Source: Geobacter sp. UBA5608
Lineage (GTDB): Bacteria > Desulfobacterota > Desulfuromonadia > Geobacterales > Pseudopelobacteraceae
DNA length: 34,175 nt
Direction of reading: 5' to 3'
Assembly (NCBI GenBank): GCA_002424705.1
Contig: DIKW01000048.1
Coordinates: forward strand, 2,179-36,353
The position numbers were made by a program, and so were the translations under genes. The notes below the pieces were generated by a model. It was not told the origin of the DNA. It saw only the letters and a program-made list of their open reading frames with translations, and searched no databases. Below, one piece after another: positions 7,660 to 14,697 of this stretch. The stretch's first letter is position 1. Each line of letters begins with the position of its first letter.

Positions 7660-8681
7660 GCGGTTTTCATCTGGCGGGATAGCTCCAGGGCCCGCTTGAC
7701 ACGGGAAATCACCCGCAGCGGCTGCACCGGCTTGGGGATAAAATCGATGAAGCCGGACTCCAGCGCCTTCTGTTCATCATCGGTTGAGGCCTTGCCGGTC
7801 AGCATGATTACCGGGGTCTCTGCGGTCATCGGGTTGGCCTTGATGGCCCGCAGCAGGCCGTAACCGTCCAGTTTGGGCATCATGGCGTCGGTGATCACCA
7901 GCCGGGGACGGTGGGTCAAGACCAGTTTGAGCGCCTCCAGGCCATCTTCAGCCAGCAGCACGTTGTAGCCCTCCTTGACCAGTGCCGATTGCACCACAAT
8001 CGCCACCGTAAGGGAGTCTTCCACCACCAGGATCGTGTCGCCGGCGTCAGGGTTGTAGGGGCTGTTCAGGTAGTGCCGGGCGATGGCGTCCAGTATCTCG
8101 GACCGGGTGGCGATCACCGGCACCAACTGCAATCCGGTAATCCGTGCGATCAGGTCGCAGGTCTCGCTGTCGAACGGATCGGACATGGCCACCGCCAGTT
8201 GAAACTCCTTCTGCATCAGCGGAAAGACCACCCGTTTCATCACGAACTCGGTCGGCAGCAGATTGAGCAGCTCCGGGGCGTAACTGCGGCTGACAAAATC
8301 CTTGATGGTCTTGAAATTGAACTGGCGACCCAGGGCCTCCACCAGCTCCTGCTCGGTGATCACCCCCATCTCCTCCAGCACCTGCCCTAGACGCTTGCCT
8401 TCGGCCTTGCCGCGCTCCAGGGCCCGCTCCAGCGTTTTTTCACTGATCAGTTTGGCCTCAACCAGCAGGTCGCCCAGTTGCTTTTTGTGGCCGACATCAA
8501 CGAACGGGCTGTTCTGGCGAATCAGGGCCTCCATCAGCTCTGCCTCGGTGATCACGCCCATCTCTTCCAGCACCTGGCCCAAGCGCTTGTTGGTGCCGGT
8601 CTGGCGCTCCAGAGCGCGTTCCAGGGTTTTCTTGCTGATCAGTTCGGTCTCTACCAGTATATCGCCCAGCTGTTTTGCCAT
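7656..8681 (-). CDS. Response regulator with two N-terminal MshEN (c-di-GMP-binding type) domains
   Basis: A 341-residue soluble protein. Residues 3-56 and 67-120 are two copies of a module made of two 24-residue motifs joined by five residues, the layout of the MshEN domain of type II/IV secretion ATPases, which binds c-di-GMP. A GspE-N-like segment follows (about 125-205), then a C-terminal receiver domain (216-333) with acidic pair E221/D222, phospho-acceptor D265, T295 and K317. No ATPase or DNA-binding domain is present. The second motif of each module is canonical (RLGQVLEEMG...), but the first begins QLG instead of RLG and lacks the mid-motif glycine. The ribosome binding site is AGGGAG. 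It is last in the minus-strand run, 24 bases after transaldolase. The likely job is to link phosphorylation and c-di-GMP to a motility, pilus or secretion partner. Confidence 0.86.
   Translation of the reverse strand: MAKQLGDILVETELISKKTLERALERQTGTNKRLGQVLEEMGVITEAELMEALIRQNSPFVDVGHKKQLGDLLVEAKLISEKTLERALERGKAEGKRLGQVLEEMGVITEQELVEALGRQFNFKTIKDFVSRSYAPELLNLLPTEFVMKRVVFPLMQKEFQLAVAMSDPFDSETCDLIARITGLQLVPVIATRSEILDAIARHYLNSPYNPDAGDTILVVEDSLTVAIVVQSALVKEGYNVLLAEDGLEALKLVLTHRPRLVITDAMMPKLDGYGLLRAIKANPMTAETPVIMLTGKASTDDEQKALESGFIDFIPKPVQPLRVISRVKRALELSRQMKTA
8322..8675 (-). repeat. Tandem duplication of the MshEN-coding segment
   Basis: Two 162-bp units (8514-8675 and 8322-8483), 192 bp apart start to start, encode near-identical 54-residue modules. 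Both contain KTLERALER and KRLGQVLEEMGVITE. This is an internal duplication of a domain within one gene, not a mobile repeat. Confidence 0.85.
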
Positions 8682-8705
8682 ACGTACTCCCTGCTTTGGT
8701 GATCT

Positions 8706-9350
8706 CTACTTCGGCACCTTCTCCCAGTCTTCCAGAAACTTCGCGATGCCGGCGTCGGTCAGCGGGTGCTTGGAGAGCTGCAGCATGACCGAATAGGGGA
8801 TGGTGCAGATGTCGGCGCCGATCAGGGCCGAATTGAGCACATGGATCGGATTGCGGATGCTGGCCACGATAATCTCGCTGGTGTAGCCGTAGTTGTCAAA
8901 GATGGTACGGATCTCCTCGATGATCCCCATGCCGTCCTGGGAGATGTCGTCCAGCCGGCCCACAAAGGGGGAGACGTAGGTGGCGCCGGCCTTGGCGGCC
9001 AACAGCGCCTGCATCGGGGTGAAGATCAGGGTCACGTTGGTCTTGATCTTGAGTTTGGTCAGCTCCTTGGTGGCCTTGAGCCCCTCAGGGGTCATCGGCA
9101 CCTTGATCACGATATTCTTGTGGATCTTGACCAGCTCCTTGGCCTCTTTGACCATCCCCTTGGCCTCCAGCGAGATCACCTCGGCCGAGATCGGACCATC
9201 CACGATGGCGGTGATCTCCTTGATCACATCCTTGAACTTGCGGCCGGACTTGGCGATCAGGGACGGGTTGGTGGTGACGCCGTCCACCAGGCCCAGCTCA
9301 TGGGCTTGACGGATCTCTTGCACATCTGCGGTGTCGATGAAGAACTTCAT
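8706..9350 (-). CDS. tal: Transaldolase (small TalC/MipB-type subfamily)
   Basis: A 214-residue cytosolic enzyme of the non-oxidative pentose phosphate pathway, moving a dihydroxyacetone unit between sugar phosphates. It begins MKFFIDTADVQEIRQAHELG and contains GVTTNPSLIAKSG. The Schiff-base lysine is K83 in VIKVPMT. Length and motifs match the short class that also includes fructose-6-phosphate aldolase; transaldolase is more common in genomes of this type, but the two activities are not separated with certainty by eye. The ribosome binding site is TGGAGG. It lies 21 bases downstream of the YHS gene. Confidence 0.94.
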   Translation of the reverse strand: MKFFIDTADVQEIRQAHELGLVDGVTTNPSLIAKSGRKFKDVIKEITAIVDGPISAEVISLEAKGMVKEAKELVKIHKNIVIKVPMTPEGLKATKELTKLKIKTNVTLIFTPMQALLAAKAGATYVSPFVGRLDDISQDGMGIIEEIRTIFDNYGYTSEIIVASIRNPIHVLNSALIGADICTIPYSVMLQLSKHPLTDAGIAKFLEDWEKVPK

Positions 9351-9371
9351 GGGTAAACCTCCAAGTTGTGG

Positions 9372-9632
9372 TTAGGGTGTATGATCAAGTTGTTCGCGAA
9401 ATTTTTCCAGACAGGCCATGGAGCAGAAGTAGTGGCGTTTGCCCTCCAGGGTGCCCACCACTGCGTCATTGCGGGAGAGATAGACCCCGCAGACCGGGTC
9501 CTGCACGGCATCTTCGCCCTTGATCCGTTGCGCATCAGCAGCGGCGTTCGGCTTGGGCGCCAGTAGCGCCTTGACCACGCGGTAGGCGATGTAGACCAAA
9601 AGTCCCATAAACAGCAGGCGTATCAATCCCAT
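9372..9632 (-). CDS. Small membrane-anchored YHS-domain protein
   Basis: 86 residues. An N-terminal membrane segment (about 3-25, LIRLLFMGLLVYIAY) is followed by a short linker and a YHS/TRASH-like zinc-ribbon-type domain: D46-P-V-C48 ... Y68-F-C70-SMAC74-LEKF. Such domains are thought to bind metal and occur in metal-handling proteins; a specific role cannot be assigned. The ribosome binding site is GGAG. It is three bases downstream of folK and 21 bases upstream of tal, in the same transcription unit. Confidence 0.8.
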   Translation of the reverse strand: MGLIRLLFMGLLVYIAYRVVKALLAPKPNAAADAQRIKGEDAVQDPVCGVYLSRNDAVVGTLEGKRHYFCSMACLEKFREQLDHTP

Positions 9633-9635
9633 GAC

Positions 9636-10130
9636 TCACTCCAGCGGGGAAACCCGCTCCTCCGATTGTAGCCCTGCCAGCAGGCTGCTGATGGTCTGGC
9701 CAGTTAACGGCTCCACTAGGTCCGGCGCGATCTCGGCCAACGGCTGCAGCACAAACCGACGCTGTGTCAGGCGGGGATGGGGCACGGTCAGTTCCGGTTC
9801 CGTCAGCACCAGATGGCCGTACAGCAGCAGATCCAGGTCCATACGGCGCGAGACCGGCCGTGCCGAGGCGCTGCGGCCAAAGACCTGCTGCTCGATCCGT
9901 TGCAGTTCGGCTAACAGGTCATGCGGTTCGAGTTCGGTCGTCAGTCTGAGGGCCCCGTTCAGAAAGGCGGGTGTGTCGTCCGGCATCCCCACCGGGGAGG
10001 TCTCGTAAAAACGGGAAAGGGCCGTGACGCGGCAGCCGGGCAGACGGCCCAGTTCCGAAACGGCCCGCAACAGGTTCAGTTCCCGATCCCCCAGGTTGGA
10101 ACCAAGGGCGATGTAGGCTTCAGTTTCCAC
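9636..10130 (-). CDS. folK: 2-amino-4-hydroxy-6-hydroxymethyldihydropteridine pyrophosphokinase (HPPK)
   Basis: 164 residues, the usual length. It transfers pyrophosphate from ATP to 6-hydroxymethyl-7,8-dihydropterin in folate synthesis. Diagnostic stretches are AYIALGSNLGDRELNL near the N terminus, FYETSPVG, and the metal-binding RRMDLDLLLYG followed by PHPRLTQRRFVLQPLAEIAP. The start codon is GTG at 10130; a nearby ATG is out of frame. No strong ribosome binding site is visible, and the gene follows the glycosylase gene by 33 bases. Confidence 0.95.
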   Translation of the reverse strand: METEAYIALGSNLGDRELNLLRAVSELGRLPGCRVTALSRFYETSPVGMPDDTPAFLNGALRLTTELEPHDLLAELQRIEQQVFGRSASARPVSRRMDLDLLLYGHLVLTEPELTVPHPRLTQRRFVLQPLAEIAPDLVEPLTGQTISSLLAGLQSEERVSPLE

Positions 10131-10163
10131 AACATAGAATTAAACCACACTCAGCCAGGGGCG

Positions 10164-10835
10164 TCAACCGTCGGGCTGTCTGTTGCGTTGCTGCTGGTAA
10201 ACGCAGTGGGCTGCCAGGCAGCAGTCTTCGCAACGGGGGCGGGGCCGGCAGTGCTGTTTGCCGTGCTCCACAATCAGGGCGTGGAACTCGTTGAACAGGG
10301 CCGGGTCCTCCGGCAGCTGCTGCATGCAGAAGGAGCGCAGCGGCTCGTAGGCGATAGACTCATCCACCAGCCCCAGGCGGCTGAAGATGCGGCGGGTGTA
10401 GGCATCCACCACAAAGCTGGGCCGGTTGGCGGCGTACAACAGCATCGAGTCGGCGGTCTCCGGTCCGATGCCGTTCACAGCCAGCAGCCACGGGCGCAGC
10501 TGCCGCCAATCCTGGGAAAACAGGTGTTCAAGGTCGCCCTGGCCTGTCTCCAGCACAAGGCCGCAGAAGGATTGCAGGCGGCGGGCCTTGACGTTGAAGT
10601 AGCCGGCCGGCCGGATCAGGGCGGCCAGCTCCTGCGGCGGCAGCGCTGCGATGCCGGCCAGGGTCAGACAACCGGCCGCTTTGAGGTTGGCAATCGCCTT
10701 CTCCACATTGCCCCAGTTGGTGTTCTGGGTCAGGATCGCGCCGACGCAGACCTCGAAGGGGCTCTCGGCCGGCCACCAGTCGCGGTGGCCGTAGTGCTCC
10801 AGCAGCCGATCAAAGATCGTTGCGAGCGCAGTCAT
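10164..10835 (-). CDS. Endonuclease III-fold DNA glycosylase with Glu in place of the catalytic Lys (MagIII-like)
   Basis: 223 residues with the HhH-GPD fold of the Nth/MutY superfamily. The helix-hairpin-helix and active-site region reads VNGIGPETADSM...FVVDAYTRR: D144 is the conserved catalytic Asp, but the position of the lyase Lys of E. coli Nth (GVGRKTA) is E126. This matches monofunctional members such as Helicobacter MagIII (GVGKESADA), which remove 3-methyladenine without strand cleavage. A C-terminal cluster motif C196-x5-C202-x2-C205-x5-C211 suggests a 4Fe-4S cluster, one residue shorter than in Nth. It starts inside the ATGA overlap with the preceding SDR gene. The glycosylase fold is certain; substrate is inferred. 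Confidence 0.88.
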   Translation of the reverse strand: MTALATIFDRLLEHYGHRDWWPAESPFEVCVGAILTQNTNWGNVEKAIANLKAAGCLTLAGIAALPPQELAALIRPAGYFNVKARRLQSFCGLVLETGQGDLEHLFSQDWRQLRPWLLAVNGIGPETADSMLLYAANRPSFVVDAYTRRIFSRLGLVDESIAYEPLRSFCMQQLPEDPALFNEFHALIVEHGKQHCRPRPRCEDCCLAAHCVYQQQRNRQPDG

Positions 10836-11704
10836 CGATCACCGAGTGAGGCGCGCAGACCTTCCGCCAGGGTGGGATAGCGCAGGGTGATCCCCAGCTC
10901 GGCCAGCATGCGGCGGTTGTCCAGCACCCGCGACTCGACAAAGTAGGTGAACAAGAGCGGCGGCATCACCCGTTGGGCCTCAGCCAGGTCCACCTGGGGC
11001 TGGCGGGGGAGCCCCAGGATATCGGCGCAGGCATTGAAGTAGGCGGTCATGCTGGTGGGAACGCCGTCGCTGACGTTGTAGATCCCGCTGCCCCGCTCCA
11101 GTGCAGCCAGGCAGACCTGCACCAGGTCATCGACCTGGATCCGGTTGGAGGGCTTGGCCAGCTCTTCCTGCAGCAGCGGCTGGCCCTGGGAGATCTGCAT
11201 CAGCGGCAGGCGCCCCGGTCCGTAGATGCCGGACACCCGCAGGACCACCAACGGGATGCCGTGGCGCTCGGCACAGGCGCTGAACTGCTGCTCTGCATCC
11301 AGGCGGCGTTTGCCCATGGCGGCGGTCGGTTGAGTCGGGCTGGTCTCGTCAACCAGGGCGCCGCCGGTGTCTCCGTAGACGCTGCTGGCGCTCAGGTAGA
11401 CGATTCGTCGGGGTATCTGCTGGTCACGCTCCAGTGCGGCCAGAAAGGCGCGGGCCCGCAGGTCGATGCTGCCGCCTCCCTGGGGGGGGACGCTGTAGAG
11501 CAGGCTCTGACCGGCCAGTGTCAGGGGAGGGATATCCTCCAGCTGGTCCATGTTGGCCAGACAGACCGTGATGCCGGCCTCTGACAGGGGAGCGGACTTG
11601 GCCTCGTCACGCAGCTGGGCGGTTACCTGCCAGCCCTGTTGTTGGGCCGCCAGGGCCACGCGCTGGCCGGTATAGCCGCAGCCGGCGATGAACAGTCGTT
11701 TCAT
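10832..11704 (-). CDS. SDR-fold NAD(P)-binding epimerase/dehydratase-like protein (YeeZ-type)
   Basis: 290 residues. A Rossmann nucleotide-binding start MKRLFIAGCGYTGQRVA is followed by an extended-SDR core (IVYLSASSVYGDTGG, VVLRVSGIYGPGR). In the usual YxxxK catalytic motif the Tyr is missing (TAAMGK), so it may not be an active dehydrogenase or epimerase of the normal kind; E. coli YeeZ is a comparable protein of unknown function. The start at 11704 is preferred over one 30 codons upstream because CAGGAGAA precedes it and the Rossmann motif then starts the protein. It overlaps rlpA and the glycosylase gene by ATGA. Confidence 0.82.
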   Translation of the reverse strand: MKRLFIAGCGYTGQRVALAAQQQGWQVTAQLRDEAKSAPLSEAGITVCLANMDQLEDIPPLTLAGQSLLYSVPPQGGGSIDLRARAFLAALERDQQIPRRIVYLSASSVYGDTGGALVDETSPTQPTAAMGKRRLDAEQQFSACAERHGIPLVVLRVSGIYGPGRLPLMQISQGQPLLQEELAKPSNRIQVDDLVQVCLAALERGSGIYNVSDGVPTSMTAYFNACADILGLPRQPQVDLAEAQRVMPPLLFTYFVESRVLDNRRMLAELGITLRYPTLAEGLRASLGDR

Positions 11705-12195
11705 GGTGCGTTCTCCTGCGTCAGGCGTTGGTTCGTTGTCCGGCCACCTTCCGTGAGCGGAATGATGCGGACTTTGATCAGCCCCTTGCCCCACAGGCCG
11801 ATCTGTTGGGCAGCCTTGCGGGAGAGGTCGATCAGGTTTTTAGGTGCATGGCGGGGATGGCAGCGGTCATTGATCCGCACCACCACATCCTGGCCGGTCT
11901 TGAGGTTCTGCACACGCACCACCGTCCCCAGCGGCAGCGTGGCATGGGCCGCCGTCAGCTTGTCGGGGTGGTAGCGTTCGCCGGAGCTGGTGCGGCGGCC
12001 GATGAAATAGGAGGCATAGTAGGTGGCCACCCCGTCGCGCGGGTCCCGTGGGCTGCCCTGGCGCACCAGCTGTTCCAGCAGTTCGTCGATCGATTCGGGC
12101 TCCACCAGGGCGGCAGAGACGGGACCGTCTACCAGCAGCAGCGTCAGAACGATCAGCAGGCAGGCAGCGCGCTGCAGGCATGAGGTCAAGCGCAT
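11701..12195 (-). CDS. rlpA: RlpA-like septal-ring lytic transglycosylase / double-psi beta-barrel protein
   Basis: 164 residues with a hydrophobic signal sequence (about 8-28) and a double-psi beta-barrel (about 54-148): GVATYYASYFIGRRTSSGERYH, TAAHATLPLGTVVRV, VVVRINDR, IDLSRKAAQQIGL. E73, H84 and D110 correspond to the residues needed for cleavage of denuded peptidoglycan in Pseudomonas RlpA. No SPOR domain is present, so it is a short form, and targeting to denuded septal glycan would need another factor. No clear lipobox was found although C6 and C12 lie in the signal. One base separates it from the upstream gene. Confidence 0.88.
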   Translation of the reverse strand: MRLTSCLQRAACLLIVLTLLLVDGPVSAALVEPESIDELLEQLVRQGSPRDPRDGVATYYASYFIGRRTSSGERYHPDKLTAAHATLPLGTVVRVQNLKTGQDVVVRINDRCHPRHAPKNLIDLSRKAAQQIGLWGKGLIKVRIIPLTEGGRTTNQRLTQENAP

Positions 12196-12196
12196 A

Positions 12197-13081
12197 TCAG
12201 CCCTTCAGGTAGGCGCGGATGCCGTCCCGGAAACGGATCGGCTCAAAACGGAAGGTCTCGCGCCAGGCGCCATCGCAGATGTTCTCCTCCAAGAGCATCT
12301 GCAGCTGGTCGCTGGTGATCGGAAAGGCGCTGAACCCTTGCAGTGCCTTGATAACCGGCTTCATCAACGCCAGCGGCAGGGCCGGTTTCCAGGGGTGGCC
12401 TTTGCCCAGCGCCTCGGCGATGACGTCCACCAGCTCCCGATAGCTGAGCCGGTCCGCGCCGCACAGTTCAAAGGTCTGGCCAGCGGTCTCCGGCCGCTCC
12501 AGGACCTCGGCGTAGCAGCGGGCCACATCGTCGCCATGGATCGGTTGCAGCCGGTAGGTGCCATCCCCCATGGTGGGCATGACCGGGGCCAGCCGCAGCT
12601 GGTCGGCCAGCATGTTGACGAAGGCGTCGTGGGGGCCGAAGATCAAGGATGGCCGGAAGATGGTCCAGGCCAGACCGCTGGCCCGCACCAGCTCCTCAGC
12701 CCGCCATTTGGTGCGGTGGTAGCCCGAGACTGCCTCAGGGCGTGTGCCCAGTGCCGACATCTGCAGGTAGCGCTGCACACCACTCTGCTGGACAGCCGCC
12801 ACCATGCAGGCGGTGGCCTCCACATGCAGCCGTTCGAAGGTGATCCCTTTGGCCGGGAACTCACGGATGATTCCCACCAGGTTGATCACCGCATCGCAGC
12901 CGCTGATCGCCGGCTGGTAGCTCGCGGGATCAGTGACATCGCCTCTGACATAGCTGACACCGGGCTTTTCAGCCGCAGGCGCCCTATGGGACAGCAGCAC
13001 CAGTTGGTGCCCACGACGCAGCAGTTCAGCGGTCAAATGCCCGCCCACAAATCCGGTTGCCCCGGCGATGAAGATCTTCAT
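12197..13081 (-). CDS. NDUFA9-like atypical SDR NAD(P)H-binding protein
   Basis: 294 residues. It opens with MKIFIAGATGFVGGHL (GxxGxxG dinucleotide site) and has INLVGIIRE, a Y121-x3-K125 pair (GYHRTKW), ARPS-like FRPSLIFGP and a substrate-side C-terminal lobe. This is the subgroup named after complex I subunit NDUFA9; bacterial members have been linked to quinone or respiratory-complex functions but are poorly characterised. Its neighbours give no direct substrate, although a NDUFAF7-type methyltransferase gene lies about 1.6 kb away on the other strand. It begins 22 bases after the yqaA-like gene. Confidence 0.82.
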   Translation of the reverse strand: MKIFIAGATGFVGGHLTAELLRRGHQLVLLSHRAPAAEKPGVSYVRGDVTDPASYQPAISGCDAVINLVGIIREFPAKGITFERLHVEATACMVAAVQQSGVQRYLQMSALGTRPEAVSGYHRTKWRAEELVRASGLAWTIFRPSLIFGPHDAFVNMLADQLRLAPVMPTMGDGTYRLQPIHGDDVARCYAEVLERPETAGQTFELCGADRLSYRELVDVIAEALGKGHPWKPALPLALMKPVIKALQGFSAFPITSDQLQMLLEENICDGAWRETFRFEPIRFRDGIRAYLKG

Positions 13082-13103
13082 GGTCGTTCCTCCTCGATCG
13101 GCT

Positions 13104-13592
13104 CTAGCCGGCTATCCGCACTGTTAGCCAGGCCACCACACCGTAACGGGCCAGTTTGCCCGTTGCCACCAACACCAGAAACAGCAGCGGATTGATCCGC
13201 AACAAGCCCCCCACCAGGCACAGGGGGTCGCCCACCAGCGGCAGCCAGGAGAGCAGCAGCGAGGCGGCCCCGTAGCGGCGATACCACCCCTCGGCCCGCT
13301 GGCGTTGCTGCTCGCTGATCCTGAACAGTCGCGTAAACAGCCAGCCGCCGCCATAACGTCCCACCGCCCAGGTGGTGCAGGCCCCCAGGGTGTTGCCCAG
13401 GGTGGCAACGGCAAGCGTGGTGGTGGGCTGGTAGCCCTGGGTCAGCATCAGCGCCAACAGCCACTCCGAGCCCAGCGGCAACAGCGAGGAAGCAAGCAGG
13501 CTGACGGCGAACAGGGCCGGGTAACCGGGCTGGCGCAGCCAGTCCATAAGTAGGACGGAATATGTCGGAAACAGGTTGTCAAACAGGTCCAC
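13104..13592 (-). CDS. YqaA family (DedA/SNARE-associated type) membrane protein
   Basis: 162 residues with about four hydrophobic segments. It aligns by eye with E. coli YqaA: LLPLGSEWLLALML, TLGNTLGACTTWAVGR, RYGAASLLLSWLPLVGDPLCLVGGLLRI and GKLARYGVVA. These are inner-membrane proteins related to DedA, a family containing lipid flippases and proton-dependent transporters; the function of YqaA is not established. A GTG start at 13592 is chosen because GAAGGG lies eight bases upstream; the internal ATG at 13547 has no ribosome binding site. It is the first gene of a nine-gene minus-strand run. Confidence 0.85.
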   Translation of the reverse strand: MDLFDNLFPTYSVLLMDWLRQPGYPALFAVSLLASSLLPLGSEWLLALMLTQGYQPTTTLAVATLGNTLGACTTWAVGRYGGGWLFTRLFRISEQQRQRAEGWYRRYGAASLLLSWLPLVGDPLCLVGGLLRINPLLFLVLVATGKLARYGVVAWLTVRIAG

Positions 13593-13621
13593 ATCACGTA
13601 CCCTTCGCCGTTGGAAACGGT

Positions 13622-13648
13622 AGTATAGCTGAAATTTTACTGCAGCAA
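13622..13648 (-). promoter_or_regulatory. Possible promoter of the nine-gene minus-strand run
   Basis: In the 68-base divergent gap the minus strand carries TATACT (13627-13622, good -10) and TTGCTG (13648-13643) with a short 15-base spacer. The -10 is good but the spacing is poor, so this is tentative. No better candidate was seen. Confidence 0.33.
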
Positions 13649-13660
13649 CAGGGGGCAGTC

Positions 13661-14683
13661 ATGGCAGGACCCGGCAGCAAGACCCGCGGCAAGCCCGCTG
13701 GTCATTACACCCAGGCGGCGCGGCTGCATAACGTGATCCGTCTGATCGAATCCCGCCAGGGGGTGACCTTGGATGACCTGGTGGAGGAGACCGGGGTGGA
13801 CCGGCGCACCGTGCACCGCGATCTGGCTGCGGTCCAGGAAGCCGGTTATCCGCTGGTGGCCGAATGGCAGGCCGGCAAGAAGGTCTACCGTTTCCTGACC
13901 CGCACCCGCCAGATTGCGCCGATCACCTTCACCCTGGATGAGCTGGTCTCGCTGCACCTGCTGCGCTCGCTGGCCACCATGCTGCCGCCGCAGCCGTTCG
14001 GTAGCGAGATCGACGCCCTGTTCGCCAAGATTCACGCCGCCCTGCCACCCCGTTCAGCAGCCCATCTGGAGCGGATCAGCCGGGTGGCCCTGCCCCGTTT
14101 GCAGGGCACGCGCGATTATGCCGGCGCTGCGGAGCTGCTGACGGAACTGCGCCGGGCGCTGTTGTATCAATACCGGGTTAAGCTGTCCTACGGCCGTAGC
14201 ACTAAGTCGCCGACAGAGTACGAGGTGGATCCCTATACGCTGGTGCTGGCCAAGGGCGGGCTGTATCTGTTGGGCCACGCCCATAACCGTAACGCCATCC
14301 GGCTGTTCGCCGTGGAGCGGATCGCCGACCTGACCGTCAGTCGCCAGCGCTTCGAGATACCGGACGACTTTGACCCCGAGGGGTGCTTTAGCGATGCCTT
14401 CGGCCTGGTTGCCGACCAGCCGATGCAGGTCAAGGTCCGTTTCGACCAGGAGGTGGCCCAGACCGTACGGGAACGGATCTGGCGGCCGGGACAGCTGGCC
14501 AGCGACCTGCCGGACGGCGGGCTGCTGCTCTCCTTCGAGGCCTCCGGCACCCTGGAAATTCTGGCCTGGGTGCTGTCCTACGGCAGCCATGCCGAACTGC
14601 TGGAACCGCCCGAACTGCGCCGGGAACTGCGGCGACAGATCAAAGGGATGCGCGAACACTACCGCAAAAAAGGAAAGGATTAG
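13661..14683 (+). CDS. WYL-domain transcriptional regulator
   Basis: 340 residues. An N-terminal DeoR-like winged helix (about 15-70: RLHNVIRLIESRQGVTLDDL, ETGVDRRTVHRDLAAVQEAG) is followed by a WYL domain (YGRSTKSPTEYEVDPYTLVL, GGLYLLGHAHNRNAIRLFAVERI) and a WYL C-terminal extension. The name-giving WYL triplet reads LYL here. WYL regulators bind DNA and sense ligands, often nucleic acids or nucleotides. The ATG at 13661 is chosen over 13562 because AGGGGG precedes it and the earlier start would overlap the divergent gene. It lies 14 bases before the methyltransferase gene and could regulate that small operon and the divergent yqaA-like unit. Confidence 0.88.
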   Translation: MAGPGSKTRGKPAGHYTQAARLHNVIRLIESRQGVTLDDLVEETGVDRRTVHRDLAAVQEAGYPLVAEWQAGKKVYRFLTRTRQIAPITFTLDELVSLHLLRSLATMLPPQPFGSEIDALFAKIHAALPPRSAAHLERISRVALPRLQGTRDYAGAAELLTELRRALLYQYRVKLSYGRSTKSPTEYEVDPYTLVLAKGGLYLLGHAHNRNAIRLFAVERIADLTVSRQRFEIPDDFDPEGCFSDAFGLVADQPMQVKVRFDQEVAQTVRERIWRPGQLASDLPDGGLLLSFEASGTLEILAWVLSYGSHAELLEPPELRRELRRQIKGMREHYRKKGKD

Positions 14684-14697
14684 ACGCAGGGCGAATC

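Noticed and set aside
13562..13660. Earlier start for the WYL regulator
   Set aside because: It would overlap the divergent yqaA-like gene and lacks family similarity; ATG 13661 has a strong ribosome binding site.
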